A stretch of 64,000 nt of DNA from Pleionea sp. CnH1-48 (GTDB lineage Bacteria; Pseudomonadota; Gammaproteobacteria; Enterobacterales; Kangiellaceae). The stretch covers positions 62,001-126,000 of the forward strand of contig NZ_JAMXSB010000001.1 in the NCBI RefSeq assembly GCF_024124665.1. Direction: 5' to 3'. This document shows positions 1-9,018 of the stretch, in pieces (the first letter of the stretch is position 1; each line of letters begins with the position of its first letter). The translations under genes were made by a program, and so were the position numbers. The notes under the pieces are model-generated. The model worked only from the letters and a program-made list of their open reading frames with translations, ran no database searches and was not told the origin of the DNA.

Positions 1-667
1 CATAAGTACGTTGTCGCCAGTCTGTTCCCTCTTTGTGTAGTTCTGCAAAAAGCTTTTCGGCGGCAGGTAAATTATTTTCCATCACACGCAGAACGGCTAA
101 TCGACTCTTGGCTTTTTCGGCGACTTTACGTGCCCCTTCAAAGCGATGGTTTTCATACTTCTTAACAATGCGAGAAAAGCGTTCATTCGCTTCACGATAT
201 CGGCCATTGAAACGCGCTTCACAACCCATGTGTAAATCAGCTTCCCCAGCCCAAAGGCCATTAGGGTAACGTTTAAGATAGTCCTCCATCATGGAGAAGG
301 CTTCTTTATAGTTATGCTGATTCCATTCATCCATGGCTTTAGCAAAGGCGCTGTTTTGCAATGCATAGCCACCGCCACGAGACAAGGCTAGAGACTCTGC
401 ATTCTGAGAAGTATCGATATTAGGGTGAAGAATCCCACCTAACTGGCCGGAGGCCATGACATCATTGACAGTGGGGTTTCGTAGTTCACCTACCGCTTTT
501 AGTGAGGGGCGAACTTGTTTTAAAACATCTTGAGAATACTGAGAGCGGGTTTCTGGTTTACCCGTTTGTCCATTAGTGGGAGAAGACGCCAACGCATTCC
601 ATTGGCAAAGCAATGCCGCACCGCTCACTATCCCCATGAGCAGAGGGCGTTTGATAAAACGCTTCAT
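1..667 (-). CDS. Exported repeat (TPR-like) protein, partial
   Basis: The reading frame is open from an ATG at 667 to the window edge, so the C-terminus is missing (222 codons visible). A signal peptide is likely: basic start MKRFIKR, then a hydrophobic stretch ending near LCQWNALA. An AGGAG Shine-Dalgarno lies about nine bases before the start. Around residues 105-190 the pattern of W, Y, A and G residues (for example WNQHNYKEAFSMMEDYLKRYP) looks like tetratricopeptide repeats. The protein is therefore probably periplasmic or secreted with protein-binding repeats. What follows the repeats cannot be seen and no function is assigned. Confidence 0.75.
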   Translation of the reverse strand, partial: MKRFIKRPLLMGIVSGAALLCQWNALASSPTNGQTGKPETRSQYSQDVLKQVRPSLKAVGELRNPTVNDVMASGQLGGILHPNIDTSQNAESLALSRGGGYALQNSAFAKAMDEWNQHNYKEAFSMMEDYLKRYPNGLWAGEADLHMGCEARFNGRYREANERFSRIVKKYENHRFEGARKVAEKAKSRLAVLRVMENNLPAAEKLFAELHKEGTDWRQRTY

Positions 668-1067
668 GTAGAAAAAACTCCTGAAGTTCCATTTTTAAAA
701 TGAAATACCCGACAAACAAAAGCTGACAATGTAAGAAAGAATTCAGCGAAAAAATGTCCAGATATTGCTTTTAAGAAATGCTTATCGAATTGCTCAATAA
801 GCGCTTAAAGCCACACTTCGACTTATAGAAATAAGCAGCACTTAAACCATTCGGCTGCTTGTAAGCACACTATCGAATTAGAGGTAGTCGATCAATAAAT
901 AACGAACTCAGGAAAGGATTATTTTCGCTTTTATTTTTGATAGAGATAATCCTGCAAGGCTTCATATTAAATACGCTATATTACACGCAGTAGTATATTG
1001 GTAGGCCCGCTTTCGGCCATAAGCGGACATTAGAATAATGTCTTTTCTCTTAAATGAAAACTACGCT
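668..1067. other. 400 bp gap without a gene; palindrome at one end
   Basis: No convincing coding sequence was seen. The gap carries the leader of the exported repeat protein and a weak inverted repeat (GGATTAT near 917 with ATAATCC near 952). Its right end holds the palindromic element at 1001-1031 that pairs with a similar element beyond the nuclease/ATPase cassette. Confidence 0.5.
1001..1031 (-). repeat. Palindromic element, left flank of cassette
   Basis: The stretch contains CCGCTT and AAGCGG arms around a short loop, so it can form a hairpin. Its reverse complement matches the element at 3724-3752 at 24 of 29 positions, so the two copies lie in opposite orientation on either side of the two-gene cassette. 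It could be a terminator-like hairpin for the ATPase gene, a dispersed repeat, or a scar of insertion. Confidence 0.6.
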
Positions 1068-2675
1068 CTAAATAACAATTCCTTCAAAAGAATTAATGAT
1101 GCTCATGAACTCTTTGCTGTATTTGTTTTGCATTATTTTGCAATCCACATGATTACTGTAGTCAAGTGCGTTTACACCTTCCTCTGAAGTGTATTTTTGA
1201 GCCTCGTATTCCTCTTTCTTCAAAGTCGATGTCAATATAACTTGTTTATTTGTTTTCTTATATATTTTAAGCATCTTCATTTCTTTAGGAGTCGATAACT
1301 CCCCATCTCTAAATGAGTCTATGATAATTGGAAATTCATGCTCTAAAATATTATTTAAAGCGATAACCCTACTAAAATAATATTCCTGTTCATCACTGCC
1401 TGAAAACGTTGCATCTTTTTTTGTAAACAAATCATCGAACAGAAGATTACCATTGGAGTCTACTATCTTATAGACTTTCAACATCTCGTTTAAAATACGT
1501 CCCATAAGCTCTTTCTGAGCTTCTTTGTGATCATCTTTTAATGACTCCCTAAGCTTTAACTCCCGCTCTAAAGCTGCGATCTCATTGTTTACGCTCAAGG
1601 CCTCATTGTCTATTTCTCTCTCAGAAAGAATGCTATCTTGATATAAGACCATTTCTTGGAAGTTTGGAGGTGCTGTCTCCATCTCTTTTGTAAGGTTATC
1701 CTGTTCTTTATTAATTTCTTCTGTCAGATCATCAATTATTTCGCTCTTTTGCAGGATATTGCTCTCGATTGAGTCAATAATACTGGATCTCACTTTTGTA
1801 TTACTCACCTCAAAGGTAAGATCGTTATTCGTATAAACTATTTTTTCACTACCACACTCTCCACACTTTACATTTCCCTCACTTAGCCCTCTGTTGAGAG
1901 AGTTTAATTCTGAGATCAATACACGAAGCTTTGACAATCTATTTATTTCGTTTTGCCTAGAACGTTTAATCTCTGAAATCCGTTGATAACATTCTCTGTA
2001 AGACCTCATCTTTTTTTGGGTTACTTCTGCATCAAAACTTTTCGATGCAATTTCTGCTATATCTGGGTTTGACTTAATAACGCTAATCTTTTTCTTAATT
2101 GATTTAAGTTTAACTTTTAGAGACTTTATACGACTTTTAAGATCATCAATTTCATCACCAGCGTTCAAACTTCCTAAGACATCTTCAATTGCGAAAATCA
2201 TTGATTTAAAGTCTGATTTATTAAACTGCCCCTTTGAGATTAGGTTTGACGGAGACCTATTATCCTGACCAATAAAAAACATTTCGTAGAACAGACTAAG
2301 GTCAACCATCTTTAGTTTATTGTCTTTTATAATTCTAGGGAGTTTGAATAGATTACTATCAACGAAGTAGCGAAAATCTCGGACAGAATTAAACAGCTGT
2401 ATGATGCCCTGAGACTTAATTACAAAGGAGCTATTTTTTCTTAAAAACTCAATTAGCTCTCCATTTAACTCTATTTTTGAATAGAAGTACTGGTCTTTGT
2501 ACTTGAATCCATGTGGAAATATTTGCTCGTTCCCTAGAGAGTACATAAGCCCTTGCATTACAAGGGTTTTTCCTCGATTGTTATCGTCGCTATAGATTAC
2601 ATTGACACCATCATTAATCCTGTTCTCTATAAATGATTCCGTGTCATTACCAAATGCAATGACTTTAACTCTCAT
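1068..2675 (-). CDS. SMC/Rad50-like ABC ATPase, putative anti-phage cassette
   Basis: A 535-residue ATPase of the Rad50/SMC-like ABC type. The N-terminus has a degenerate Walker A ending in GKT (residues 35-37, context DDNNRGKT). A long coiled coil (about 165-400) is interrupted by a CxxC zinc-hook-like motif (Cys271, Cys274). An ABC signature-like FSGSDEQ (about 424-430) and a Walker B-like strand IIIDSF with Asp453 follow. The usual acidic residue right after the Walker B Asp is replaced, so hydrolysis may be slow or altered. The gene starts inside the end of the nuclease-like gene (11-base overlap), so the two are translationally coupled. Paired ATPase and nuclease genes of this kind occur in Lamassu-like and ABC-three-component defence systems; that role is inferred. 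Confidence 0.75.
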   Translation of the reverse strand: MRVKVIAFGNDTESFIENRINDGVNVIYSDDNNRGKTLVMQGLMYSLGNEQIFPHGFKYKDQYFYSKIELNGELIEFLRKNSSFVIKSQGIIQLFNSVRDFRYFVDSNLFKLPRIIKDNKLKMVDLSLFYEMFFIGQDNRSPSNLISKGQFNKSDFKSMIFAIEDVLGSLNAGDEIDDLKSRIKSLKVKLKSIKKKISVIKSNPDIAEIASKSFDAEVTQKKMRSYRECYQRISEIKRSRQNEINRLSKLRVLISELNSLNRGLSEGNVKCGECGSEKIVYTNNDLTFEVSNTKVRSSIIDSIESNILQKSEIIDDLTEEINKEQDNLTKEMETAPPNFQEMVLYQDSILSEREIDNEALSVNNEIAALERELKLRESLKDDHKEAQKELMGRILNEMLKVYKIVDSNGNLLFDDLFTKKDATFSGSDEQEYYFSRVIALNNILEHEFPIIIDSFRDGELSTPKEMKMLKIYKKTNKQVILTSTLKKEEYEAQKYTSEEGVNALDYSNHVDCKIMQNKYSKEFMSIINSFEGIVI

Positions 2676-3690
2676 TTTCTACTCCTGTAAGTATCAAAGA
2701 TATCATATAGAGAATGGTATCTTTAGTTAGATAGTTGGTTGTGACTTTAACCGAAGACAAAAGGGCATCATATACAGTGTTTACGTCATCATCACCGTTA
2801 CCCTTTACATGCTGAATAATAAACTCTGATATCTTCCAGAAATTTGCGCATCCATTTTTGTCAAAAAATGCTCTACTTAAATTTTCATTACAGTCTTGAA
2901 GTAGGTCTTTAACGTCCTCGATATCAAGGTTTTTGACCACAGGTAAAAATGGAGTTGGAACACCAGAAAAAGAAAAAACCTCGACTCCAACCAACCTGCT
3001 AATCAAAAGGGTATTAATTTGTTTTTTAGTGATATGCCGATTGAACTTTAGAACTTCTGAAGGATGCTCTATCTCCTCGTTTTCAATATATGAATTTTTA
3101 AGGACAGATTGTGCGTCTCGAATATCGTTAAAAATACTTTCGTAGAGCTCTTCAGTAACCAACCTTTTGTTTTTGAAGCGAGCTATCTTTTTTATGTATG
3201 TGCTTATTTTTTTATTGTCTTCGACAAAAACTACTTCATCAAAAAAATCGTCCAGCAATGCTGGCCTTACACTTTTCTCTTTCTTATCAGATAGCTCTTT
3301 AATTAAGTACCTCTCTATCCCTTTCCTTTGCTTTTCATGTATATTGCTATAACCATATACATTTAGGCTGGGGTCTATGAGATAGTCACGCTTTAACTTC
3401 GGAATAAATAGAATATATTCTGCGAAATCAAAGCTGGAAATAAAATTTTTATATAATGTTAAAAGGCTCTCGCCGATTCTGGATGGGGGAAGATATTTGT
3501 GATTTTTACTTTGGACATCCCATAGCTTAGAAAAACTTTCGTTGGCTCCTGTAATATCATTGAAGCAATCAACAGTAAGGATTTCAATTTCTTTACTGTC
3601 TGCACGCATCCCTATTAGATAGAGCAGGGACTTAGTTTCAAACTCAGAGGCTTTTTTGTTATTTATTTCTGTATTTGTAAATTCATACAA
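2665..3690 (-). CDS. Putative Cap4/DUF4297-like nuclease partner of the ATPase
   Basis: A 341-residue protein and first gene of the pair. Residues 15-62 look like a divergent PD-(D/E)xK core: a helix (SEFETKSLLYLIG), an acidic strand LTVDCFNDITG (Asp41, Asp45), then a strand WDVQSKN supplying Asp58, Gln60 and Lys62. This acidic strand followed by a Q-x-K strand resembles the dsDNA endonuclease domain of Cap4/DUF4297 proteins, with Asp where Glu is usual. Residues 100-341 are helical with no motif I recognise and may bind the ATPase. No signal peptide or membrane segment was seen. The assignment is by motif only; it could instead be a non-catalytic middle component of an ABC-type system. Confidence 0.55.
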   Translation of the reverse strand: MYEFTNTEINNKKASEFETKSLLYLIGMRADSKEIEILTVDCFNDITGANESFSKLWDVQSKNHKYLPPSRIGESLLTLYKNFISSFDFAEYILFIPKLKRDYLIDPSLNVYGYSNIHEKQRKGIERYLIKELSDKKEKSVRPALLDDFFDEVVFVEDNKKISTYIKKIARFKNKRLVTEELYESIFNDIRDAQSVLKNSYIENEEIEHPSEVLKFNRHITKKQINTLLISRLVGVEVFSFSGVPTPFLPVVKNLDIEDVKDLLQDCNENLSRAFFDKNGCANFWKISEFIIQHVKGNGDDDVNTVYDALLSSVKVTTNYLTKDTILYMISLILTGVENES

Positions 3691-3723
3691 TTATATTAAC
3701 TCTACTTGATGCTTCTCATTGCT

Positions 3724-3752
3724 ATGTCCGCTTTGGGTCGAAAGCAGTCCTA
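3724..3752 (+). repeat. Palindromic element, right flank of cassette
   Basis: It contains GCTTT and AAAGC arms and matches the reverse complement of 1001-1031 at 24 of 29 positions. It lies about 30 bp upstream of the nuclease-like gene's start codon, so it could also act in transcription of the cassette. Confidence 0.6.
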
Positions 3753-4260
3753 TCACAACACACTCGAACCCGCAATCACCCTCTAATCACAAGCAAATGT
3801 GGACCACACTATCACTGAATATAACCACGGTTTCAAGTGATTGAAGTCAATTTTACCCTACTTTTTCAACAATAAATCGTATTGAGATTAAAATACCTAA
3901 GCTATTAATATTGTTCGGAAATATTAATAGCAAACACCAATATTTCACACAGTGATAGTTAGACGATAACTACTACTTTAGAGCTTAATGATTGCAGTCA
4001 ATTTCGACGCAAATGACAACTGTCTTACCGTTTCCATTACTAGACTCACCCACATACCCCATACTTATTTCCGGCATGCTAATCAACTGACCTCCACAAT
4101 TAACAAAAAACTTGGGAAGAGCTATTCCAAAACCTTTTTCAAAAGACGGAAAACCTTTCCGAAACCTTTTTATGATTGATTTTTAAAGGCTTTTTATAGG
4201 TTTCCATCCACCACATCATGCACCGAATAAAATTGAATCATGTAATGCTTTTCATGCGTA

Positions 4261-4281
4261 GCAACCTTTCAGAAAGGTTGC
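4261..4281. repeat. 21-bp palindrome
   Basis: GCAACCTTTC and GAAAGGTTGC form perfect 10-base arms around a single A. The tiny spacer favours a DNA-level site for a dimeric protein, perhaps the recombinase, over an RNA hairpin. No direct evidence for its role. Confidence 0.5.
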
Positions 4282-4320
4282 GCAATGTTTCGAAAACTTA
4301 TCTAGGAAAAATAAGACAAC

Positions 4321-4349
4321 AAAAAGCAGGCAGTGACTGCCAGCTTTTT
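4321..4349 (-). terminator. Terminator downstream of the integrase
   Basis: AAAAAGC and GGCAGT arms pair with ACTGCC and GCTTTTT, with an A bulge on each side. It lies 39 bp beyond the integrase stop codon and has T/A runs on both sides, so it can act in either direction. Confidence 0.7.
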
Positions 4350-4387
4350 GAGAAATGTTTGATTGAAGTAAGAAGTGATTAGGCGCA

Positions 4388-5257
4388 TTACACCCCGATA
4401 TAATTTGCCACCACGTTAATGCGCTCATGACCCAATTCGAGAGCTAATTCCTTTCTTGCTCTCTTGTCAATTTGCTTTTGTTCTCGGGTCAGTTCCTTCC
4501 GACGAGCACCACCCATAACCGGACAGTGCCAACCTGCCAGTTCAAAGTATCGGTCTTGGGCATACTGATGCCGCAAACCATGCGGCTTGATTAAACCAAC
4601 AGTGCGCAATGCATAATAATAGTGTCTCTGATGTTGGGAATAACTTTTACTTGGGGGGATTAACGAACCTTTACCCGCAATCGCTTTCGCTTCGTTCAAA
4701 ATGTCACGTTGTTGTTCGGTTCGAATTGGGACAAATCGCTGTTTACCGCCTTTGCACCAGGACGCCTTTAACCAGAGTTCACAACCTTGGTCAGCGATAC
4801 CAGGTTGTATTTTTAACACTTCCTCGGTTCGCAACCCAAAAACTGCTGCCAGCTTGATACTAATACGTACATGCTCGCTTTTGACACCTTCGAGCTTGGA
4901 CTCATCCAGTCGCCATGCCTTGCTCTCGTTCGTCACATACTGTCGATTCGAAATGCCATATTGTGCATTCGTTTTGTAGACCACACCTTGGCGGTCCTTC
5001 TTCCGAGCCCACCAACGAACATAGCTCATACGGGTTTTTATCGTACTCACCGCAATACCTTGAGCCTTCCAATGCTCAACCAAGGCAACAATATGCTTCG
5101 GCTTTATTGAACGCGCACGCATTTTCCGAAAGCCTAGCTCTCCCACCAAAAGCTTGCCCATCGCTTTCAATTCTCGGACACGCTTCGCTTGTGTATCAAA
5201 GCTGCCATCCTTATTTCTGTTACATAACTGAGTAAAATCAGACACGATATCTTTCAT
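4388..5257 (-). CDS. Tyrosine recombinase (integrase)
   Basis: A 289-residue site-specific recombinase. An N-terminal SAM-like DNA-binding region (about 1-110) precedes the catalytic domain. Catalytic residues can be placed: Arg143 (GLRTEE), Lys172 (GGKQR), His226 and Arg229 (HGLRH), His277 (LGHERI) and nucleophile Tyr286 (ANYIGV), three residues from the end. The set is complete, so it should be active. It belongs to the short integrase type often seen on genomic islands in marine gammaproteobacteria. It borders decayed sequence and the candidate defence cassette, as expected for an island. Which DNA it moves is unknown. Confidence 0.85.
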   Translation of the reverse strand: MKDIVSDFTQLCNRNKDGSFDTQAKRVRELKAMGKLLVGELGFRKMRARSIKPKHIVALVEHWKAQGIAVSTIKTRMSYVRWWARKKDRQGVVYKTNAQYGISNRQYVTNESKAWRLDESKLEGVKSEHVRISIKLAAVFGLRTEEVLKIQPGIADQGCELWLKASWCKGGKQRFVPIRTEQQRDILNEAKAIAGKGSLIPPSKSYSQHQRHYYYALRTVGLIKPHGLRHQYAQDRYFELAGWHCPVMGGARRKELTREQKQIDKRARKELALELGHERINVVANYIGV

Positions 5258-5773
5258 CGCCTTTCCTCCACCTTATGAATGAAGGCAAAGCATAATCCGA
5301 TTAAAATACCGAAGAACGCAAAAACGTTTTATTGAATTCCTACAATTAATGAAACCTAGAAAACGCTGTGTTGAGTTTGAATGTTTCTGTGGCCGAGCAA
5401 TACATTCTCGCCACCGAGTGTCATATTTCTGGTAAGTGAACATCCTCTTTTGCGTTCCGAAGAATGGGCAAAGTTAGTCAAGCTAACAACGAGGTATTCG
5501 GGCACTAATCCAACATTCAAACACCGCATAACCTTGCGGTAATGATGCGCGATTCGAAATACGCTGCCATCAAAGGGGTATCAACACCATAACGACTGTT
5601 TTCTATCGTTCGTTTACGCTCCTTATCGTTGTATCGTTAAAGTTTTTCACAATGTTTGTTCATACTGATTGTTTCTCAATAACCCACTTTTTTAATCCAG
5701 TTGGACTCTGGTTTTTCCCTATCTATACGGAAAGGATGAATTAAGTCAGCCATCAATCCCAAGGGATAGACGG
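5258..5773. other. Gap upstream of the integrase
   Basis: No intact gene was seen. The sequence has many short frames broken by stops and a few short direct repeats (TATCGTT-type around 5600-5640). It is likely degraded accessory DNA. Confidence 0.4.
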
Positions 5774-6118
5774 ATGACGGCCACAGCACGAAAATACCGA
5801 GCATTTGAGGTGGTTTGTTTTTGAAGACCATGACAACACTGACAATAGCGCTATCATTTCATTGATAGAATCAAATGATTATGTTGATGAACATCCTAAT
5901 AAGGATTTTATTGATGGTTGCCTAACTTCAACAACCTTTAGAAAGGTCTGGCGACATTCCTAAAAAACTACAGCCGGATATTGAGTGATACCATACTTGA
6001 TAGAGAAAAACTGAGCCTTGTAAGTATCCAACAATCGCTGATTGAATGCATTCTGGCCTATCCTAATTCAGACCAACATACCGAATCTACGAAAAACGTT
6101 TTTTTGGAATCGGTATGA
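5774..6118 (+). pseudogene. Frameshifted remnant of an unknown gene
   Basis: Three consecutive pieces in different frames read like protein. An ATG at 5774 gives MTATARKYRAFEVVCF and stops at 5824. A shift at about 5820 continues FEDHDNTDNSAIISLIESND and onward to a stop at 5963. A third frame from 5942 gives KGLATFLKNYSRILSDTILD and onward to a stop at 6118. Amino-acid usage looks natural and the pieces join without overlap conflict, which suggests one gene of about 115 codons with two frameshifts. I do not recognise the family. The location beside the integrase fits decayed island cargo. Confidence 0.4.
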
Positions 6119-6447
6119 AACACCCAGCTTGCTCTTTGAAGTGGCTTTCAATAAGTACTCTTAAGTAAAAATATATTTGTCAAGCCGTTAGCCATATATG
6201 ACTAATACGTTTAAATAATGAATATGCTTATGAAGAAAGACATCTTTACTAAAAGGATGTCTCTAACGTTCCTGTTAGAAAAGCTTCAATACTCGACAAT
6301 TGGACAATCGTTTTAATTTAAAACCAAACGGAAATTAATTAGTCCCGCAAACCAGCGGGGTTAATCATAGGACAGCAGGTTTAGTTGTGAAACACTGAGC
6401 TTTCAGAACACTAACATCACAGTTTAGTTTAAGCCTATGAACAAATA
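6119..6447. other. Non-coding stretch beyond the remnant
   Basis: No gene was seen between the frameshifted remnant and the hairpin at 6448-6489. The sequence is AT-rich with frequent stops in all frames. Confidence 0.4.
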
Positions 6448-6489
6448 TCAACTTTAACTAAAAACACAATTATCTCTAGTTAAAGTTGA
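6448..6489. terminator. 13-bp perfect hairpin downstream of the metalloprotease
   Basis: TCAACTTTAACTA at 6448-6460 is the exact reverse complement of 6477-6489, with a 16-base loop. It lies 100 bp beyond the stop of the metalloprotease gene. There is no strong T run after the stem, so termination is only one possibility; a mobile-element end is another. Confidence 0.45.
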
Positions 6490-6588
6490 ACTCATAATCA
6501 GATGTTCCATCAAGCGTACAAGTGCCCAACCACTAACAAATTCCATTCTTGATAGAGCCCCGAATTATAAACTAAAACACTTTTCATA

Positions 6589-8721
6589 CTATTTCTTAAG
6601 AGTGACAGCATTCGAAAGCAAGCCACAAACGACTCCTTTACATGCTTGTATCTGATAGTTTGTACTACCTTTTGGCAGGTCGGTATATTTAACAAGATAT
6701 TGTAATAAGCTTGTCTGTGAGAACCATTGACCATCTTTATATATCTTATATCTTGTTGCATCAACAACTGGCTCCCAATAAAGCTTATAGTTTGGTTTTT
6801 GGTTTAATGTTCCCCCATCAATTGTCACTCTTAAATTCGGTTTGCTTGTAGTTATGTCGCCTTTGACCTGTATACTGACTTCTTTTCTATGCGAAAGATT
6901 TTTACTATCTGTCGCAGTTAAGAAAACTTGATAAGTGGTCTCATTAGGAGAACTGTAAGAGATTGATGAATTTCGCGAACTAGCTACCGTTTTAGGTCCG
7001 GTTTTAATCTGCCAATAGTAAGTTAATGGATCACCATTTGGGTCACTACTTTGGTTGCTATTATATGTGACGACTTGTTGTGGAGGCACTGTCAATAAGG
7101 ATTCACCATTCCAAGTTGGATAGTCATCAGAGCTAATTCGCGCGGTCGGTGGAAAGTTTTTGTTCACAATATCGCTGTAATTTGCTACGTGACCAAAAAA
7201 AGTTGCCATACTACCAAAATTATCATGTGTCGAATCACCAGTTCTCACTCCATGGACATCCGACCATGAGATGCTAAGAAACCGATCAGAATACTGTGTC
7301 ATATAATGACAATCTTGCCTTCTACTGTGTGGCGGTAAAACTCTTTCGCATACATAGCCATACCCAACAATTGTGGAAAAAGGACGCCATGTTCCTTTCC
7401 AGTCCATAAAGAATTCATTAATAAAAGCACGACGAGGAATAGCCCCAGGTTGAGCGTTATATTCACTATGGCCAGCGGATAATAAATGCCCAATCTCATG
7501 GCGAATATTTCTATGCATATAAGGCCCATTCCACGGATAGGACCACTTTAGATGAACAACACCTACATACCTGTTTATTGCATTGTTATCATCAATTTGT
7601 GTTGGTGGGACTGCGGCACCGTCAGTTAACTCAACTCCATTTACATACGGATTTTGTCGAAATACAATGACAATATCAAATTTTTTGTTTTTACGTAGCT
7701 CTATGATATTGGGGTCTAAAGTAGTATGGGCTAATGATAATGCATAGGAATAGGAAGTCGGGCATGCGGAACTTTGATCTCCTATACATTCAATTGTTGT
7801 TGGCGCAAACGTAAGACCTAACGCATTAGTACCTGTCTCGGTTACATAAGTAGAACTAAACATGAGGTCAGATCGATTATGACGCTGCATAATTCGATTC
7901 ATCTCATTTAATATTAGTACAGACTTGTTTGACAGAGTATTAGTCGCATTTTCTAGACTTTTAAAATGCTTGATATAATTTCTTTCAGCGACAAAAAGCA
8001 CATTTATCATTGTTGGAGAAGTCTTAATATTTTTAAACCCTTTATTTAATTTATACTCCTCATATATTTGCTCAGCTGTTTCCTGCTGTGTATTAACAAT
8101 ATATTTTTTAGGATTACCTCTCAAGCTATCGACAAAGTGTTCGGATACAATATCATTACCCGGATAATAGCTCTTTGATTCTACATTCATATTTTTCTTT
8201 GATTGCAGAACCAGTTCTTGCGCTGGATTAAAGTCATTAATATAAATATGATCTTTGTCAGAAACCAAGGTGACACTCATACCCTTTTCCGATTCAGGGC
8301 TAAAACTAATTTCCCCTAGTTGAATACGATTATCATCAGAAAAAGTAACAAAAAACTGCTCAACAACATGCTTAGAGTCAATAGTACCTGAAAGGCTGGT
8401 TTTAGAAATAGATAAAATCCTAAGTTCGTCAGCTGCAAATGAATCACTCAAAAACTTCAGCGACATACCTAAAGGCACAACCTCATCTTGACTAAACGTT
8501 ATTATTGACTGTCCAGGCATTAGATGCTCAGATTTCGATTTATTAAAAAAATATAAGCGCGAAACATATTCCCTAAAATCAGAAAACACATTTCTATCGA
8601 TTGTATTGCTCTGAGTATTAATTAGATCGCCGAGCAGGAGATCGTTTTTATCTCCATCCGCACTTGCACTCCCAAAATAAATTAACGACAATATCCCAAT
8701 CATAAATATTTTATGTTTCAT
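6589..8721 (-). CDS. Secreted metzincin-like zinc metalloprotease
   Basis: A 710-residue exported protein with a clear signal peptide (MKHKIFMIGILSLIYFGSASA). The zinc site HEIGHLLSAGH places His408, Glu409, His412 and His418. This is metzincin spacing (HExxHxxGxxH) but with Ser in place of the conserved Gly. A later GSM near residue 506 may be the Met-turn. After the catalytic domain, about residues 535-625 look like a PKD-type beta-sandwich (SSDPNGDPLTYYW, VFLTATDSKNLSH), and the last 80 residues resemble a fibronectin-III-like module (YKLYWEPVVDATRYKIYKDG). It probably degrades extracellular protein. The N-terminal 220 residues match no family I know and may be a propeptide. Confidence 0.7.
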   Translation of the reverse strand: MKHKIFMIGILSLIYFGSASADGDKNDLLLGDLINTQSNTIDRNVFSDFREYVSRLYFFNKSKSEHLMPGQSIITFSQDEVVPLGMSLKFLSDSFAADELRILSISKTSLSGTIDSKHVVEQFFVTFSDDNRIQLGEISFSPESEKGMSVTLVSDKDHIYINDFNPAQELVLQSKKNMNVESKSYYPGNDIVSEHFVDSLRGNPKKYIVNTQQETAEQIYEEYKLNKGFKNIKTSPTMINVLFVAERNYIKHFKSLENATNTLSNKSVLILNEMNRIMQRHNRSDLMFSSTYVTETGTNALGLTFAPTTIECIGDQSSACPTSYSYALSLAHTTLDPNIIELRKNKKFDIVIVFRQNPYVNGVELTDGAAVPPTQIDDNNAINRYVGVVHLKWSYPWNGPYMHRNIRHEIGHLLSAGHSEYNAQPGAIPRRAFINEFFMDWKGTWRPFSTIVGYGYVCERVLPPHSRRQDCHYMTQYSDRFLSISWSDVHGVRTGDSTHDNFGSMATFFGHVANYSDIVNKNFPPTARISSDDYPTWNGESLLTVPPQQVVTYNSNQSSDPNGDPLTYYWQIKTGPKTVASSRNSSISYSSPNETTYQVFLTATDSKNLSHRKEVSIQVKGDITTSKPNLRVTIDGGTLNQKPNYKLYWEPVVDATRYKIYKDGQWFSQTSLLQYLVKYTDLPKGSTNYQIQACKGVVCGLLSNAVTLKK

Positions 8722-9018
8722 TTTTCGCTCCAGTACTAATTATTATTCCAATGCATTCCATTATTAGAGACATATCAAGCACAATTCTTGCGGGCCTCTA
8801 TTTTCATAGAAAATATAGAAACGAGCCTACAATTTCAACAAACAAAATATCTCAAAAAAGAGCTAAACCATACTAAAGGATAAGCATTCTATTATTTCTA
8901 GAACTCTCAATGCTTTCAGGAGCCATCGAACTACAAACAAAACAAATCCAAATAGACACAGCGTCGGTAAAGAAAGCAATCTTGACTTACCATAAATCAC
9001 TCTACAACCATTTTTGAT
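8722..9018. other. Upstream region of the metalloprotease
   Basis: About 300 bp with no coding sequence. The metalloprotease promoter should lie here on the minus strand, but no convincing -35/-10 pair was picked out. Confidence 0.35.

Larger units (their letters stand above)
3691..4387. other. AT-rich gap between cassette and integrase
   Basis: Nearly 700 bp without a credible gene. It holds the second palindromic element (3724-3752), repeated AAACCTTTTT/AAACCTTTCC-like motifs around 4125-4200, a 21-bp near-perfect palindrome at 4261-4281 and the integrase terminator at 4321-4349. Clustered short repeats beside an integrase may include an attachment or recombinase-binding site, but no duplicated att core was found. 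Confidence 0.4.

Noticed and set aside
1001-3752. Transposon terminal inverted repeats of the cassette
   Set aside because: No transposase between the elements, five mismatches in 29 bases and no visible target duplication; retained only as flanking palindromes.
3988-4179. 63-codon frame between the cassette and integrase
   Set aside because: No ribosome site, low-complexity Lys/Thr/Phe tail that derives from the repeated AAACCTTT motifs, and no recognisable domain.
6510-6767. 85-codon frame overlapping the metalloprotease 3' end
   Set aside because: It is a shadow of the metalloprotease in another frame.
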